A stretch of 19,231 bases of DNA, taken from the NCBI GenBank assembly GCA_040414865.1, contig JBEDUR010000222.1, positions 1 through 19,231 of the forward strand. Direction: 5' to 3'. Shown here in pieces: positions 7,498 to 15,426 of the stretch (position 1 is its first letter; the number at the start of each line of letters is the position of its first letter). The translations under genes were made by a program, and so were the position numbers. This DNA is from Palsa-461 sp040414865 (GTDB lineage Bacteria > Actinomycetota > Acidimicrobiia > Acidimicrobiales > RAAP-2). A model generated the notes under the pieces. It saw nothing but the letters and a program-made list of their open reading frames with translations, was not told the DNA's origin and ran no database searches.

Positions 7498-8835
7498 GTG
7501 AGCGAGCGACGGTACTGGCTGGAGACGCTGGGTTGCCCGAAGAACCGGGTTGACTCGGACAAGCTCGAGGGACTCCTTGGTGCTGACGGCTTCCTCCCGG
7601 CGGGCACGGTTGACGACGCCGACCTGGTGGTTGTGAATACCTGCGCTTTCATCGAGGACGCACGCCGGGAGTCCATCGACGTGATTCTCGACCTGGACGG
7701 CCGGCGTCGCAGCGGATCCCGGCTTGTCGTCACCGGATGCATGGCCGAGCGGTACGGCGAGGAGCTAGCCCAGGCGCTGCCCGAGGTGGACCTGGTCGCA
7801 GGGTTCGGCGCTTCGCTCGCCCCGGAGCGCAGCCCGGTGGTGCTCGGTCGGCGTCCGGGACGCCGCTCGAGCTTCGACCTTCTCGAGTTACCTCGGCCAC
7901 CGCTCACCGGCTCGTGGGCGTACCTGAAGGCGGCCGAGGGCTGTGACCGGGCTTGTGGGTTCTGTGCCATACCGAGTTTCCGGGGTCCGCAGCGGTCCCG
8001 GAGCCTGCCCGACCTGGTGGCCGAGGCCGAGAGTCTGGTGGACGGCGGGGTACAGGAGATCGTCATCGTCGCCCAGGACCTCGCCTCCTACGGTCGCGAC
8101 CGCACCACCCGGCGCGAGCGCCGTCAGGAGCCTGCGTCACCATTCGGTCAGAGAATCGTTGGGCTGGTCGAGGCGATCTCGGACATCGCCCCTCGGACCC
8201 GGCTGCTCTATCTCTACCCGTCGTCGCTCACCGATCCCCTCGTCGACGCCATTGTGGCCACAGGGGTGCCGTATTTCGACCTCTCCCTCCAGCACGTCTC
8301 CCGGCCTCTCCTGGCGCGGATGCGGAGATGGGGTGAGGGGCCGAGATTTCTCACGCGCATCGAGAGGATCCGGTCGCTCGACCCCCTGGCCACCTTCCGC
8401 TCCTCGTTCATCGTCGGCTATCCCGGCGAGACGGAGGAGGACCAGGATCTGCTGCTCGACTTCCTCGAGGCGGCACAACTCGACTGGGCTGGGTTCTTCC
8501 TTTTCTCGGCCGAGGATGGGACGCTCGCGTACGATCTGGACGACCAGGTCGATCACAAGTTGGCTCTCGAGCGGCTCCGGGAGTGCACCGAGGTGCAGGA
8601 CCGCATCACCGCGGCCCGGCGGGACCGGCTCGTGGGGCAACGGCGGTCGGTCCTCGTCGACACAGCGGGAGTGGGGCGAACCGTGCACGAAGCACCAGAG
8701 ATCGACGGGACAGTGCGGGTCCCGCCGCAGCTCGCCTCCGGGAGCATGGTCGAGCTCACCATCGCCGAGTCCCTCGGTGTCGACGTGGTCGGGGTGCCCG
8801 ACCCACTGATCCCGGTCAAAGTCGGGGCTCGATGA
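7498..8835 (+). CDS. rimO: Ribosomal protein S12 methylthiotransferase RimO
   Basis: A 445-residue radical-SAM methylthiotransferase that adds a methylthio group to an Asp of ribosomal protein S12 in the cytoplasm. The N-terminal MTTase domain keeps three cluster cysteines: C13 in ETLGCPKNRVDSD, C49 in VVNTCAF and C81 in VTGCMAER. The radical-SAM motif is C149-x3-C153-x2-C156 in AEGCDRACGFCAIPSFRG. The C-terminus has a TRAM-like domain. The LGCPKN and GCDRACGFCAIP forms point to RimO rather than MiaB. GTG 7498 is chosen because GGCGAGAGAGAG precedes it and it starts just before the MTTase domain; an in-frame GTG at 7474 would add eight residues. Its stop overlaps the pgsA start (ATGA), so the genes are translationally coupled. 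Confidence 0.95.
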   Translation: MSERRYWLETLGCPKNRVDSDKLEGLLGADGFLPAGTVDDADLVVVNTCAFIEDARRESIDVILDLDGRRRSGSRLVVTGCMAERYGEELAQALPEVDLVAGFGASLAPERSPVVLGRRPGRRSSFDLLELPRPPLTGSWAYLKAAEGCDRACGFCAIPSFRGPQRSRSLPDLVAEAESLVDGGVQEIVIVAQDLASYGRDRTTRRERRQEPASPFGQRIVGLVEAISDIAPRTRLLYLYPSSLTDPLVDAIVATGVPYFDLSLQHVSRPLLARMRRWGEGPRFLTRIERIRSLDPLATFRSSFIVGYPGETEEDQDLLLDFLEAAQLDWAGFFLFSAEDGTLAYDLDDQVDHKLALERLRECTEVQDRITAARRDRLVGQRRSVLVDTAGVGRTVHEAPEIDGTVRVPPQLASGSMVELTIAESLGVDVVGVPDPLIPVKVGAR

Positions 8836-9404
8836 CCGACGCCGCCCGGCACACTTTCGGACCGTCCGCCCTGGTGACGCCAGCGAATGCCCTTACCGCT
8901 GCCCGGCTGCTGGCGACCCCGGTGTTCATCGCCTTCATCGTCGTCAGCGGGGCGAGCTGGTGGACCGTGGCGGTCGGCGTCATCGTGGCCGGCACCGACG
9001 GGGTCGACGGTTGGATCGCTCGTCGGCAGGGCACCACCCGGTCGGGCGCGTTCTTGGACCCCTTGGCCGACAAGGTGGTCGTGCTGAGCGCGCTGTTCCT
9101 CTTGAGCTACCAAGGAGTCCTGCCCTGGCCACCGGTGATCCTGATCGGGGCGCGGGAGGTCCTGATGAGCCTCTACCGCAGCTGGTCCGGCAGGCGCGGC
9201 CTTTCGGTTCCGGCGCGACCTTCGGCCAAGGTCAAGACCCTCGTCCAGGACCTGGCTATCGCGACCTGCCTCGTCCCCCCACTCGCCCACCACCACGGGC
9301 TGCAGCTGGTCGCGATCTGGGTAGCGGCGGCGTTCACCATCGTGACCGGTCTGCAGTACCTTTTCGACGCCCGTCGGGTAGCCAATGGAGGTGGAGCGAG
9401 GTGA
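8832..9404 (+). CDS. pgsA: CDP-diacylglycerol–glycerol-3-phosphate 3-phosphatidyltransferase family
   Basis: A 190-residue integral membrane CDP-alcohol phosphatidyltransferase, with about five or six predicted spans. NALTAARLLATP near residue 20 is the usual PgsA opening. The catalytic metal-binding motif is D56-x2-D59-G-x2-A-R64-x7-G72-x3-D76-x3-D80. The enzyme would make phosphatidylglycerophosphate from CDP-diacylglycerol and glycerol-3-phosphate, the first step to phosphatidylglycerol and cardiolipin. The spacing between AR and G is seven rather than the textbook eight residues, which I believe is a common actinobacterial variant. Its place between rimO and cinA is typical of actinobacteria. 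The ATG overlaps the rimO stop, and its stop overlaps the cinA GTG, so the three genes form one operon. A related head-group enzyme of the same family cannot be excluded. Confidence 0.9.
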   Translation: MTDAARHTFGPSALVTPANALTAARLLATPVFIAFIVVSGASWWTVAVGVIVAGTDGVDGWIARRQGTTRSGAFLDPLADKVVVLSALFLLSYQGVLPWPPVILIGAREVLMSLYRSWSGRRGLSVPARPSAKVKTLVQDLAIATCLVPPLAHHHGLQLVAIWVAAAFTIVTGLQYLFDARRVANGGGAR

Positions 9405-10681
9405 GGGTCGAGATCGTTGCGGTCGGCACCGAGCTGCTGTTGGGCCAAATCGCCGACACCAACTCGGCCTGGTTGGGCGAGCAGCTGGCGCTGGCCGGGG
9501 TGGACTCCCACTTCCATCAGGCGGTCGGCGACAACCAGACGCGCATCGTCCTCTCGCTCCGTACGGCTCTTTCCCGGAGCGACGCCGTCATCGTCTGCGG
9601 CGGACTGGGCCCCACCCAGGACGACATCACCCGTGAATCGATCGCTCAGGTGATGAACGTCGAGCTGGCCCCAAACGAGGAGGTTGTCCAGCGGATACGG
9701 ACCATGTTCTCGTCACGGCGACGGGCGATGCCCGAAAACAATCTCCGCCAGGCCGACGTGCCGGTCGGCGCTTCGATCATCGAGCAGGTGCGGGGAACGG
9801 CCCCCGGTCTCATTTGTCCACTCGGCAACAAGGTCATCTACGCCGTCCCGGGCGTTCCCCATGAAATGCAGGAAATGTTCACCCGGGCGATCCTGCCCGA
9901 TCTCCGTCGGCGGCTGGCCGAGTCAGGCGACGAAGCGGTCATCAAGAGCCGCGTCGTCCGGACCTGGGGAGCCAGCGAATCTGGCCTTGCCGAGGCCCTG
10001 GCGGACCGGGTGACCGAGCTCGACTATCGCCAAGCCGGGGACGGCTCCACACTCACCATGGCGTTCTTGGCCAGCGGGATCGAGGGCATCAAGGTCCGGC
10101 TCACGGCCCGGGCCGCCACCGAAGCTCTAGCCGACCGGGTCCTCGCTGAGGAGGAGCAGCGGGTCCGCGAGATTCTGGCCGATCGGCTTGGCGACGTCGT
10201 GTTTGGGGTTGACGACCAGGCGATGGAGAACGCCATCGCGCAGCTGCTCTTGGCGCGCAAGCTCACCCTTGGCCTCGCCGAGTCGCTGACTGGCGGGCTC
10301 ATCGGCGCCCGGCTGGTCAACGTGCCCGGCTCCAGCCAGTGGTTCCGTGGCTGCATCGTCGCCTACGACTCCGCAGTCAAATACACGATCCTTGGGGTCC
10401 CCCCCGGTCCGGTGGTCTCGGCCCCGGCCGCCGAGGCCATGGCCACCGGCGCACGGACGGCGCTCGACTCCGACGTCGGTCTCGGCATCACGGGGGTGGC
10501 GGGGCCCGACGATCAGGACGGCGAGCGGCCGGGCACGATCTACGTCGCGATCGCTGCGCCGGAAGAACCAGTGTTGAGCCGGCAGCTGTTCTTGCCCGGC
10601 GACCGAGATCGCGTCCGGCAGTTTTCGGCCATTTCGGCGCTCGACTTCCTGCGACGCACGCTCGCTTCCGGGCAGCCCTGA
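9401..10681 (+). CDS. cinA: CinA: competence/damage-inducible protein with nicotinamide-nucleotide amidase domain
   Basis: A 426-residue, full-length two-domain CinA. Residues 1-170 form the MoaB/MogA-like molybdopterin-binding fold (VAVGTELLLGQIADTNSAWL, GGLGPTQDDITRESIA), linked in other species to ADP-ribose pyrophosphatase activity. Residues about 265-420 are the PncC-type domain, with the nucleophile Ser in LAESLTGGLIGARL, the AYDSAVK segment and GITGVAGPDD. That domain deamidates nicotinamide mononucleotide for pyridine-nucleotide salvage. The GTG start overlaps the pgsA stop (GTGA) and follows a GGAGG ribosome site nine nt upstream. In many bacteria cinA lies just before recA; here an Xre cassette and thpR intervene. 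Confidence 0.95.
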   Translation: MRVEIVAVGTELLLGQIADTNSAWLGEQLALAGVDSHFHQAVGDNQTRIVLSLRTALSRSDAVIVCGGLGPTQDDITRESIAQVMNVELAPNEEVVQRIRTMFSSRRRAMPENNLRQADVPVGASIIEQVRGTAPGLICPLGNKVIYAVPGVPHEMQEMFTRAILPDLRRRLAESGDEAVIKSRVVRTWGASESGLAEALADRVTELDYRQAGDGSTLTMAFLASGIEGIKVRLTARAATEALADRVLAEEEQRVREILADRLGDVVFGVDDQAMENAIAQLLLARKLTLGLAESLTGGLIGARLVNVPGSSQWFRGCIVAYDSAVKYTILGVPPGPVVSAPAAEAMATGARTALDSDVGLGITGVAGPDDQDGERPGTIYVAIAAPEEPVLSRQLFLPGDRDRVRQFSAISALDFLRRTLASGQP

Positions 10682-10738
10682 CGGCTGGCTCGCCTGTTTT
10701 GTCAGGTCATAGATCGGTCAACGTCGCGTCCAAGCCGC

Positions 10739-10755
10739 CCGACCTCAAAGGTCGG
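10739..10755. terminator. Hairpin between convergent cinA and xre
   Basis: CCGACCT (10739-10745) and AGGTCGG (10749-10755) form a perfect 7-bp stem with a 3-nt loop (CAA). It lies 57 nt after the cinA stop and 72 nt after the stop of the convergent xre gene, a suitable place for a two-way terminator. No T-tract follows on either strand. Confidence 0.45.
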
Positions 10756-10827
10756 AACGGGCGCTCCCGAAGGGTGCAGACGCCGGTCCTCCTGCGCGTC
10801 AGAAACGACCCCCTGGCTTTTCGACGT

Positions 10828-11082
10828 CTACCTGGCCGTCGACCTTCCGGTCCACCGGGCGCTGTCCACGTTGTCGGCCAGAAGCTCCCCTGGGTCGACT
10901 CCCAAGGAAGCGGCAATCCTCTCGACCGTGCGCAGCGTGACGTTGCGCTCACCCCGTTCAAGGCCGCCGATGTAGGTCCGGTGGATGCGCAGAGCGTCGG
11001 CGAACGCTTCTTGGCTCAGCCCTTTGGCCTTTCGCAGGTTGCGCAGGTTCTGGCCCAGTCGCCGCTGCAGGTTCCCCTCCAC
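10828..11082 (-). CDS. Xre-family helix-turn-helix regulator
   Basis: An 84-residue protein made almost entirely of a Cro/C1-type helix-turn-helix, residues about 5-70: LGQNLRNLRKAKGLSQEAFA, then IHRTYIGGLERGERN and a third helix region LRTVERIAASLGVDPGELL. RTYIGGLERGERN is typical of small Xre regulators, including restriction-modification controller-like and phage-like types. Two GTG codons are possible. GGAGG directly touches the one at 11091 but is nine nt from the one at 11082, so 11082 is preferred. A 34-bp palindrome lies just upstream over the probable promoter, suggesting autoregulation. The gene is convergent to cinA and on the same strand as the small unknown gene upstream. It is not the multi-domain ClgR regulator often found after cinA in other actinobacteria. 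Confidence 0.9.
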   Translation of the reverse strand: MEGNLQRRLGQNLRNLRKAKGLSQEAFADALRIHRTYIGGLERGERNVTLRTVERIAASLGVDPGELLADNVDSARWTGRSTAR

Positions 11083-11101
11083 GCTGCCCACCCTCCGGGA
11101 A

Positions 11102-11135
11102 CGCTACTTCTCGATCTACAGATTGAGAAGTAGCG
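11102..11135. promoter_or_regulatory. 34-bp palindrome over the probable xre promoter
   Basis: Arms CGCTACTTCTCGATCT (11102-11117) and AGATTGAGAAGTAGCG (11120-11135) are 16 nt each with one mismatch, around a 2-nt centre. On the minus strand the sequence contains TTCTCA and TAGCGT separated by 17 nt, a reasonable -35/-10 pair pointing at xre. An operator bound by the Xre dimer is the simplest reading. It also lies four nt after the stop of the upstream minus-strand gene, so a hairpin acting as terminator or RNA processing site is the alternative. Confidence 0.6.
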
Positions 11136-11139
11136 GCCG

Positions 11140-11526
11140 TTACGACCCACTGAGGTGGAGGTGGGGACGCCAGACGCCATCGGGGCCTGGCCAAGCCTCC
11201 AGCTCGGCGACTGCTCGACCCTGGGTGCGGAGCTGAAACCCAACGGCGGGGCCGAGCTCTATCGGTCCGGGGTGCGTCGAGGCGACCGCGAACAGCAGCA
11301 CCTCGGCCCCAGGCCCGTCGGGGCCTGGGAGCTCGAGTCGCAGTTCGGCGACGTCGCCGAACACCTCTCCCACGATCTTCGGATGGTTTTTGTCGTCGAC
11401 CACGACGAGCTGGCGTGTGCGGATCTCGTCAGCGAACCCATGCATGGCGCTCTGCAGCATGTGCACAGCCGCTTCGAGCTCGACGAGCCGGTGGGACCAC
11501 TGCTCGTGGTCGGTTTGCGTAGCCAT
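11140..11526 (-). CDS. Conserved-looking small protein of unknown function
   Basis: A 128-residue acidic protein; I do not recognise the family. Residues about 5-38 form a helical, probably coiled-coil segment (HRLVELEAAVHMLQSAMHGF). Then comes a beta-rich part beginning IRTRQLVVVDDKNHPKIVGE and continuing through VAELRLELPG and EVLLFAVAST. It ends with a Trp-bearing tail, AWPGPDGVWRPHLHLSGS. There is no signal peptide or membrane span. The second ATG (11526) is preferred because GGGAG lies six nt upstream; the ATG at 11532 would sit directly on that ribosome site. The open frame extends to 11766, but that part has no protein character. It precedes xre on the same strand, separated by the palindrome, so the two probably form a cassette. 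Confidence 0.65.
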   Translation of the reverse strand: MATQTDHEQWSHRLVELEAAVHMLQSAMHGFADEIRTRQLVVVDDKNHPKIVGEVFGDVAELRLELPGPDGPGAEVLLFAVASTHPGPIELGPAVGFQLRTQGRAVAELEAWPGPDGVWRPHLHLSGS

Positions 11527-11892
11527 CTCCATCTCCCGCGTCGTATCGGGGCTTGCGGGTGCGGCCGACCCGGTCGAAGCGACGCAAGCGCTGCACGAAG
11601 CGTCCATTTCGCGATGGAGCGACCCAAGTGTTAGTTGAGCCCTGTGACGGCGAGCAGCACCACCTTGTCGTGGGGTTTGCGGCGTGTCTTGATAGCTCGG
11701 ATCGCGGCAGGACGGCGCCAGCTCGCCCAACGCCCTGCTAGCTCTACTTCGGAAGACCGATGCCACATCAACCTCTGAGAACCAGGCCGCTCCATCGCTC
11801 TAAGATTGATTCCGGCGCCTGGACCGCTTGGCGCTAAACGACCAAACCCACGCCGCGGGTGAACTCAGCCCAACCCAGGCAAGACTTGGACG
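11527..11892. other. Intergenic region, 366 bp, no gene recognised
   Basis: This lies between the divergent small unknown gene and thpR. It must hold their promoters, but I see no clear -10/-35 pairs. Open frames on both strands give Arg/Ser-rich translations with no domain character. Its base composition is lower in GC than the flanking genes near 11750-11890. Confidence 0.5.
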
Positions 11893-12423
11893 ATGCGGCT
11901 TTTCGTTGCCGTGTGGCCCAGCACTGCGGTAAGGGAAGTGCTCTTGGGTGTGGATCTGGCTGCTGGCCGATCGAATCTCCGATTGGTGCGTCCTAACGAC
12001 TGGCACGTGACGCTCTCGTTTTTGGGTTCGCTCCCCGACCACGAGATCGACGCACTGGTTCAAGGGCTGCGATCGGCTACGGAGTCGGTCGACCAGGTCG
12101 AAGCGACGCTTGGCCCGGGAACTCTCAAGCTCGGCCGGGGCGTGTTGTGCGTCCCAGTGTCCGGCCTGGAGGAATTGGCTGCGGTGGTACATGGCGCCAC
12201 GGCCTGGGCGAATCGATCGGATGATCCTGAGGAACGATTCGTGGGCCACCTGACTCTTGCCCGGACCAGACGGCGCGCCCCGATCCCGCGCCAGCTGGTC
12301 GGTCTTGCGGTCTCCACGGCATGGGTGGTGGATGAGATCCGGCTGGTCTCGTCGACCACGCGGCAGGACGGACCGCACTATGAGCCGGTGGCCCACTTCA
12401 CCCTCCGACCGACAGCCAAGTGA
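11893..12423 (+). CDS. thpR: RNA 2',3'-cyclic phosphodiesterase (2H family, LigT/ThpR)
   Basis: A 176-residue 2H phosphoesterase with both catalytic HxTx motifs: H38-V-T40-L in NDWHVTLSFLGSL and H119-L-T121-L in FVGHLTLARTR. The start MRLFVAVWPS is typical of ThpR. The enzyme opens 2',3'-cyclic phosphate ends of RNA and can ligate tRNA halves in vitro; it acts in the cytoplasm. The ATG has only a weak ribosome site (CAGGC). It lies 328 nt upstream of recA, which has its own promoter and SOS box. ThpR near cinA and recA is a known arrangement in several bacteria, including many actinobacteria. Confidence 0.93.
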   Translation: MRLFVAVWPSTAVREVLLGVDLAAGRSNLRLVRPNDWHVTLSFLGSLPDHEIDALVQGLRSATESVDQVEATLGPGTLKLGRGVLCVPVSGLEELAAVVHGATAWANRSDDPEERFVGHLTLARTRRRAPIPRQLVGLAVSTAWVVDEIRLVSSTTRQDGPHYEPVAHFTLRPTAK

Positions 12424-12649
12424 CATCTGGCGCGCGGGACACGCCATTCGTGAGGGTGCCCGGTGCTTCGGTCTGCGCCACCAGACCAGCCGTGTTCTGA
12501 CAACGCTGGCGCTTTCCTTGCGACCGTGCCTAGGTCAGAAGGTGGGCGCCTGGCCGGTCAACCGAGGAAGCAGCAGCGGGCAGGCACCCGGGTTGCACAG
12601 CGCCTGCGTGGCTGCGGCCGCTCGGGGGAGGTCCCGACCCATCCACTTA
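12424..12649. other. Upstream part of the thpR-recA gap, no gene recognised
   Basis: Together with the SOS-box region this makes a 328-bp gap. No convincing coding frame or strong hairpin was seen; the short open frames here are Arg/Ser-rich. A long leader upstream of recA is possible. Confidence 0.4.
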
Positions 12650-12663
12650 CGAACGTGTGTTCG
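12650..12663. promoter_or_regulatory. LexA (SOS) box of recA
   Basis: CGAACGTGTGTTCG matches the actinobacterial/Gram-positive SOS box CGAAC-N4-GTTCG with perfect half-sites. TTACGA (12647-12652) and TAGGGT (12668-12673) may form a promoter with 15-nt spacing that overlaps the box. The box lies 88 nt before the recA start. It predicts LexA repression lifted by DNA damage. Confidence 0.88.
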
Positions 12664-12751
12664 GGTATAGGGTGCACACAGCCCAGCTCGCTGATACACC
12701 CCGTCCGTAGGGTCATCTTGATCGTGGCGTAGAACGAGAGGAAGAGGGCAA

Positions 12752-13798
12752 ATGACCGATGAGAGCCAGAAGGCCCTGAGTGTGGCGCTCAGCCAGATCG
12801 AAAAGCAGTTCGGCAAAGGCTCGATCATGCGGATGGGTGAGACCGTGCACATGGCCATCGAGGCCATCCCAACCGGCGCCTTGTCGCTCGATCTCGCCCT
12901 CGGCATCGGTGGTCTGCCTCGCGGTCGGATCGTCGAGGTCTACGGGCCCGAGTCTTCGGGGAAGTCGACACTGGCGATGCACGTGGTTGCCGAGGCACAA
13001 CGCAACGGAGGGATCTGTGCCTACATCGACGCCGAACATGCAATGGATCCGATCTACGCGAAGGCGATCGGCGTCAACGTTGACGATCTGCTGATCTCCC
13101 AGCCCGACACCGGAGAACAGGCTCTCGAGATCTCCGACATGCTGATCCGCTCCGGTGCCCTCGACGTGCTCGTCATCGACTCGGTGGCTGCTCTCACTCC
13201 TCGGGCAGAGTTGGACGGCGAGATGGGCGATACCCATGTGGGTTTGCAGGCCCGCCTCATGTCTCAGGCCCTCCGAAAGCTCACCGGCACGCTCTCGAAG
13301 TCCAAGACCATCGCCGTCTTCATCAACCAGCTCAGGGAGAAGGTCGGCGTGATCTACGGATCACCTGAGGTGACTCCAGGAGGCCGAGCGCTCAAGTTCT
13401 ATTCATCGGTTCGCATCGACATCCGCCGAGTCGAGCAGATCAAGGACGGTGCCGACATCATCGGAAACCGTACGCGAGCCAAGGTAGTGAAGAACAAGTG
13501 TGGTGCTCCCTTCAAGCAGGCCGAGTTCGACATCATGTACGGCACGGGCATTAGCCGTGAAGGGTCGCTCCTGGACGTTGCGGTCAGCTTCGGATTCGTC
13601 AAGAAATCCGGAGCCTGGTTCACCTATGAGGGCGAACAGCTCGGCCAGGGTCGGGAGAACGTAAAGCAGTTCCTCCTCGAAAATCCCCAGCTCATGGCAG
13701 AGATCGACCAGCGGGTTCGTGAGCGGCTCGCCCCCCTGGTCACTGGAGAGAACAGCCCGGAAGTCGATCCCGACGATCTGCCGATCACGCTGGATTGA
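12752..13798 (+). CDS. recA: Recombinase RecA
   Basis: A 348-residue, full-length RecA with no intein. It forms filaments on single-stranded DNA, drives strand exchange and triggers LexA self-cleavage in the cytoplasm. The Walker A motif is GPESSGKST (65-73). Other signatures are YIDAEHAMDP, LDVLVIDSVAALTPRAE, the FINQLREKVGVIYGSPEVTPGG segment with the L2 region, and ALKFYSSVRIDIRR. The short acidic tail ends in DPDDLPITLD. The ATG follows GAGAGGAAGAGGG. Control by an SOS box upstream is likely. No recX follows, unlike in many actinobacteria; the next gene converges on recA from 100 nt away. Confidence 0.99.
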   Translation: MTDESQKALSVALSQIEKQFGKGSIMRMGETVHMAIEAIPTGALSLDLALGIGGLPRGRIVEVYGPESSGKSTLAMHVVAEAQRNGGICAYIDAEHAMDPIYAKAIGVNVDDLLISQPDTGEQALEISDMLIRSGALDVLVIDSVAALTPRAELDGEMGDTHVGLQARLMSQALRKLTGTLSKSKTIAVFINQLREKVGVIYGSPEVTPGGRALKFYSSVRIDIRRVEQIKDGADIIGNRTRAKVVKNKCGAPFKQAEFDIMYGTGISREGSLLDVAVSFGFVKKSGAWFTYEGEQLGQGRENVKQFLLENPQLMAEIDQRVRERLAPLVTGENSPEVDPDDLPITLD

Positions 13799-13898
13799 TC
13801 GGAACGGACGGCGCTTCAAGACGCAAGCCTCGCGAGTCTCAAGACATTTCTCGCGGCCAACGACCGCGGCCATCCAATGGTGCCGAGTATGGGCGAGC

Positions 13899-14957
13899 TC
13901 AGCCGGCTGAGACCGCGGCCGTGCTCGGTACCAGCTCGACCCAGGTCCGCCCGGGTTGAAGCGTGATCGGCGTGCCGCTCGAGGATACGAACTTCGTCGG
14001 CTGATCGAGCGAGTTTCGTGACCAGGTCCCGGTGATCTCCTCGCCGTTTCGGAAGACTTCGGCTGGGCCGCTGGCGTTCTGGTACAGGTTGGCCTGGACC
14101 TCGAGGGCGCCGAGATCGTTCTCGACCCACGGTCCGTAGGTGACCTGCACCACCTGGACGATCACGTTCGCCGCCGAATTCGGGGTTGCATCGGCCAGGA
14201 GGTCAGGAAACGGGCCGTAGAAACGCAGATACTGCATGGTTGTCGGGTCATAGTTCCAGACCACGTCGGAGTACGGGTAAGCGATCGATATGGATGTGGC
14301 GGGCGTCCCCGCCGGTGGGGTGGCGGAAAACCCGAAGACAGGCGACGGTGGCGTGTGCTTCGTCGGTTGAAGGTCCCAGAGCGCCGACGTTGCCGCGTAG
14401 GTGTCGTAAGGGGCATACCGTCCCGGCGGGTTCTGCACCACTGAGGAGTCGGTGAGCAGATCGTTCTCGATGATTGGTGAGTTCGCAATGTTGCCGAGCA
14501 CCGGTTCGATACCGCCCATTGAGGCCAGCAAGGGATGGCCGAACTGGCCGAGGATGCCGATATCGATGTTGCGGGCTGAGCGGATTGGGCCCACCGTCGG
14601 CGCCTCCTCGCATTGGAAGATGGCGACGTAGCGGGTGATGCCGCCCTCGACCGGCTCCTCGAAGACGATGTCAGCGTCGTCCAGGCCACTCTGGGGCCTC
14701 GCCTGGACGTAGTTGTCGACTTTGACCGCCAGCGCCGGCCGTTGCGGCACGGACATGGTGGGTAGATCGGTGAGCGGACAGTGTGGCTGAGCCGGGTCGG
14801 TGCTGCGACTGGTGGTTGGCGGCGGATCGCTGCTCGGGTTGTGGGCGCACGATGCCAAGGCGGGGCCCGTCAGGGCGAGCAGCGCCCCACCGACGAGCAA
14901 CCCGACCTTGTATACATGCCGGCTCGGCTTGGCCGAAGGACGGCGAGCTCTATACAC
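13899..14957 (-). CDS. DUF3048 (YerB-type) lipoprotein, copy 1
   Basis: A 352-residue predicted lipoprotein. Residues about 17-36 are a hydrophobic signal segment ending in the lipobox LASC, so Cys37 would be lipid-anchored outside the cell. A Ser/Thr/Pro-rich linker follows. Then comes the DUF3048 domain, with SVPQRPALAVKVDN, RPQSGLDDADIVFEEPVEGG, ITRYVAIFQ and VGPIRSARNIDI, and a C-terminal DUF3048_C-like domain with YLRFYG, ITGTWSRNSLDQPTKF and PGRTWVELVP. The family includes B. subtilis YerB; its function is not established, and a cell-wall role is only suspected. GTG 14957 is the only plausible start in frame. The next gene upstream is a close paralogue in the same direction. It is convergent with recA. 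Confidence 0.88.
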   Translation of the reverse strand: MYRARRPSAKPSRHVYKVGLLVGGALLALTGPALASCAHNPSSDPPPTTSRSTDPAQPHCPLTDLPTMSVPQRPALAVKVDNYVQARPQSGLDDADIVFEEPVEGGITRYVAIFQCEEAPTVGPIRSARNIDIGILGQFGHPLLASMGGIEPVLGNIANSPIIENDLLTDSSVVQNPPGRYAPYDTYAATSALWDLQPTKHTPPSPVFGFSATPPAGTPATSISIAYPYSDVVWNYDPTTMQYLRFYGPFPDLLADATPNSAANVIVQVVQVTYGPWVENDLGALEVQANLYQNASGPAEVFRNGEEITGTWSRNSLDQPTKFVSSSGTPITLQPGRTWVELVPSTAAVSAG

Positions 14958-15426
14958 CGTTCATCCCGATAGTGGATGGAGCGGGATCGGCCGAGCCGAT
15001 ACAGAGCGCTCCCCAAGCTCCGTTGAACGGCCGATGGTTCAAGAGCGCTCGTGAGACGAAGGTGCCGGAGACGATCTTCCTTGTCTGCGGCGGTACATGC
15101 GTGAGGCTCGGCACCGCGACTGGAGCGGTGTCGTTGGCGAGTTCGGTCATGTTGAAGAGCTTGAAGAGTCATGACGCCATCCCAATGAGCCTCGGCGCCG
15201 TGTGAGTAGGTGATGTCCTACCCGCCCTGGACGACCTGTTGCAAACAGCATCGTCAGGAAGATGGCCCGCCACCGCTGAGGAATACTGCACGCGATTGCG
15301 TATCCTTTGACGAGGACTCGTTGTGAACCGAACAGCAGCTATCAGTACGACAGGCTGCTCACCGTGTCGCTCCATGCACGCGCCGAGCCTGCTCCGTGGC
15401 TCTCGCAACCTGCGGCTTTGCCGCGC
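14958..15426. other. Gap between the two DUF3048 genes, 469 bp
   Basis: No coding frame with protein character was found. The region contains a nested repeat (15004-15050, listed separately) and an imperfect palindrome GTAGG-TGATGT-CCTAC near 15205. It should hold the promoter of copy 1. Confidence 0.45.
15004..15050. repeat. Nested inverted repeat upstream of DUF3048 copy 1
   Basis: Two copies of the palindrome GAGCGCTC (15004-15011 and 15043-15050) flank an inverted repeat TTGAAC (15023-15028) / GTTCAA (15037-15042) with an 8-nt loop. It lies 47-93 nt upstream of the minus-strand DUF3048 copy 1 start, where a regulator site could be. The GAAC/GTTC spacing of eight does not fit an SOS box. 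Confidence 0.4.

Noticed and set aside
11527..11766. N-terminal extension of the 128-residue unknown gene
   Set aside because: The extra segment has no consistent protein character, and a ribosome site is correctly spaced for ATG 11526.
15023..15042. GAAC-N8-GTTC as a second SOS box
   Set aside because: The spacing is eight rather than four, so it does not match the CGAAC-N4-GTTCG box seen at recA.
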